Shown: positions 6,166 to 6,583 of the stretch, piece after piece
How the letters are laid out: each line of letters opens with the position of its first letter
Position numbering within the stretch: position 1 is the first letter of the stretch
From: an uncultured Aquincola sp.
Lineage (GTDB): Bacteria > Pseudomonadota > Gammaproteobacteria > Burkholderiales > Burkholderiaceae
Assembly: GCA_937883885.1 (NCBI GenBank)
Contig: CAKZXL010000437.1
Coordinates: 1-6,583 of the forward strand
Direction of reading: 5' to 3'
Length of the DNA stretch: 6,583 nt
Program-made: the position numbers and the translations under genes
Notes under the pieces: model-generated
Told to the model about the DNA's origin: nothing
Databases searched by the model: none
Seen by the model: the letters and a program-made list of their open reading frames with translations, nothing else

Positions 6166-6456
6166 TGGTCCCCCCGACAGGAATCGAACCTGTATCTAGC
6201 GCTTCATACCACTTCGGCTTTCGCCGCCGCCTGGGGCGTTCGTGGTCTGGACTATGCCTTTGCCGTGGGCCGAAGGGGCCTGTAGGCAGGAGCCGTCTAG
6301 TCTCTACACCTTCCCGATGACCGGGCTTGGCTCGGCGTTGCCACGGCAACCGGGGTTGCCACAGGGTTCACCGACTTTGACTCCATTCAGCCGACGCTTT
6401 CGCGGCCGGCTGCCCAATTTAGGAGGCGCTCGTTCTATCCATTGAACTACGGGGAG
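6166..6456 (-). tRNA. tRNA-Arg(CCU), interrupted by a group I intron; CCA encoded
   Basis: The spliced product is a 73-nt tRNA plus encoded CCA (6168-6166). The 5' exon is 6456-6421 and the 3' exon 6204-6169. All arms pair: acceptor CTCCCCG with CGGGGGG (C1-G72 and a T2-G71 wobble), D arm GTTC/GAAC around AATGGATA, anticodon arm AGCGC/GCGCT around CTCCTAA, a 4-nt variable loop AGAT, and T arm ACAGG/CCTGT around TTCGATT. Discriminator is A73. A20 and C35, known arginine identity bases, are present. It reads the codon AGG, which is rare in such GC-rich genomes. The intron sits after U36, so the gene is non-functional without splicing. Standard tRNA scanners may miss it or report a false gene. 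Confidence 0.95.
6205..6420 (-). ncRNA. Group I intron, subgroup IC3-like, in the tRNA-Arg(CCU) anticodon loop
   Basis: This 216-nt intron lies between U36 and A37 and ends in G, as group I introns do. Intron numbering starts at 6420. P1: GGG at 6-8 pairs with exon CCU, with U-G at the splice site. P2: 10-14/28-32 and 17-19/24-26 capped by GAAA. P3: GGAG 37-40 with CUCC 129-132. P4: 47-50 with 86-89. P5 region hairpin: 61-66/71-76. P6: 96-99/105-108. P7: GACUA 119-123 with UAGUC 167-171. P8: UGCC 133-136 with GGCA 157-160. P9: 175-179/209-213, with an inner stem 195-198/203-206 capped by GAAA. The signature blocks AAGGUGUAGAGACUAGACGG (109-128) and AAGGCAUAGUCC (161-172) are unmistakable. There is no homing-endonuclease ORF, so it is not mobile by itself. 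Confidence 0.95.
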
Positions 6457-6471
6457 CAGCCCGGGATGCTA
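6457..6471 (-). promoter_or_regulatory. Possible -10 and discriminator of the tRNA-Arg promoter
   Basis: Read on the minus strand, TAGCAT (6471-6466) matches 4 of 6 bases of the -10 consensus. It is followed by the GC-rich stretch CCCGGGCTG, which leads straight into the tRNA. A GC-rich discriminator is typical of stable-RNA promoters under stringent control. I do not find a good -35 at the right distance (the place holds GCTCGC), so this is weak. Confidence 0.3.
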
Positions 6472-6479
6472 ACAGGCGA

Positions 6480-6503
6480 GCGAGCGCAGCGAGCTTGGGA
6501 GCC
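6480..6503 (+). repeat. GC-rich intergenic repeat, copy 1
   Basis: This 24-bp unit begins GCGAGCGCAGCGAGCTTGGG and ends AGCC. A second copy at 6558-6581 matches 23 of 24 positions in the same orientation, 78 bp away. Units of this kind are, to my knowledge, scattered between genes in Comamonadaceae and relatives. This copy abuts the presumed tRNA promoter. Confidence 0.75.
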
Positions 6504-6507
6504 GACC

Positions 6508-6540
6508 CACCCGCCCGCCGGGCCGCCTCAAGGGCGGGTG
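6508..6540. repeat. Inverted repeat between the two direct repeats
   Basis: CACCCGCCC (6508-6516) is perfectly complementary to GGGCGGGTG (6532-6540) across a 15-nt GC-rich loop. A second compact hairpin of the CCCC-CTCG-GGGG kind follows at 6543-6553. Neither has a T-tract on either strand, so they are not clear intrinsic terminators. They look like part of the same intergenic repeat unit as the flanking 24-bp copies. Confidence 0.6.
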
Positions 6541-6557
6541 CTCCCCCTCGGGGGGGC

Positions 6558-6581
6558 GCGAGCGCAGCGAGCTTGGGGGCC
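6558..6581 (+). repeat. GC-rich intergenic repeat, copy 2
   Basis: This is the second copy of the 24-bp unit, differing from copy 1 only by G for A at position 21. It ends two bases before the window edge, so the full repeat may continue outside. No coding potential is evident in 6457-6583. Confidence 0.75.
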
Positions 6582-6583
6582 AA

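Noticed and set aside
4973..6199. Long plus-strand open frame opposite the AlbA_2 gene, running into the tRNA
   Set aside because: No family resemblance, and the opposite strand has intact AlbA_2 and ATPase motifs.
6149..6349. N-terminal extension of the AlbA_2 protein starting at 6349
   Set aside because: The extra 67 residues are translated from the tRNA 3' exon and intron. The start at 6148 has a better-placed ribosome-binding site and matches the usual domain start.
6205..6420. Homing endonuclease or small protein encoded in the intron
   Set aside because: At 216 nt nearly all sequence is used by the ribozyme core; no LAGLIDADG, HNH or GIY-YIG motif is possible in the remaining loops.
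1..6583. CRISPR arrays, insertion sequences, rRNA genes
   Set aside because: No regularly spaced repeats, no transposase frame with terminal inverted repeats, and no rRNA-like sequence were seen on either strand.

Overview
The window is high-GC DNA that reads as a betaproteobacterium. I would place it in Burkholderiales, close to Comamonadaceae or the Leptothrix/Ideonella group, on four grounds: codon use, the catR-catBCA layout, a TpsB-type outer-membrane transporter, and a GC-rich intergenic repeat containing GAGCGCAGCGAGCTTGGG. This placement is inference; no search was run.

Layout from left to right. Positions 1-1322 (minus): the first 440 residues of a two-partner-secretion transporter (TpsB; ShlB/FhaC family), cut off by the window start. 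Positions 1449-2348 (minus): a LysR-type regulator of the CatR/CatM/BenM branch. A 92-bp divergent region carries a 19-bp perfect palindrome of the form ATAC-N7-GTAT. Positions 2441-4896 (plus): catB, catC and catA, which encode muconate cycloisomerase, muconolactone isomerase and catechol 1,2-dioxygenase. Positions 4886-6148 (minus): a 420-residue protein with a Schlafen-type AlbA_2 domain and a GHKL ATPase-like domain, overlapping the 3' end of catA by 11 bp. Positions 6166-6456 (minus): a tRNA-Arg(CCU) gene split in the anticodon loop by a 216-nt group I intron. Positions 6457-6583: a non-coding end with a 24-bp repeat pair and GC-rich inverted repeats.

How the genes work together. CatA cleaves catechol to cis,cis-muconate, CatB makes muconolactone, and CatC makes the 3-oxoadipate enol-lactone. 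These are the central three steps of the catechol branch of the beta-ketoadipate pathway. The enol-lactone hydrolase and later steps are not in the window. The LysR protein is expected to bind the shared divergent region, activate catBCA when muconate is present and repress itself. The TpsB and AlbA_2 genes have no obvious link to catechol.

The most unusual element is the self-splicing-type intron in tRNA-Arg(CCU). All core helices P1-P9 can be drawn, its core looks very like the Azoarcus tRNA-Ile(CAU) subgroup IC3 intron, and its internal guide (GGG) pairs with the anticodon CCU. No wholly new defence or mobile system is evident.
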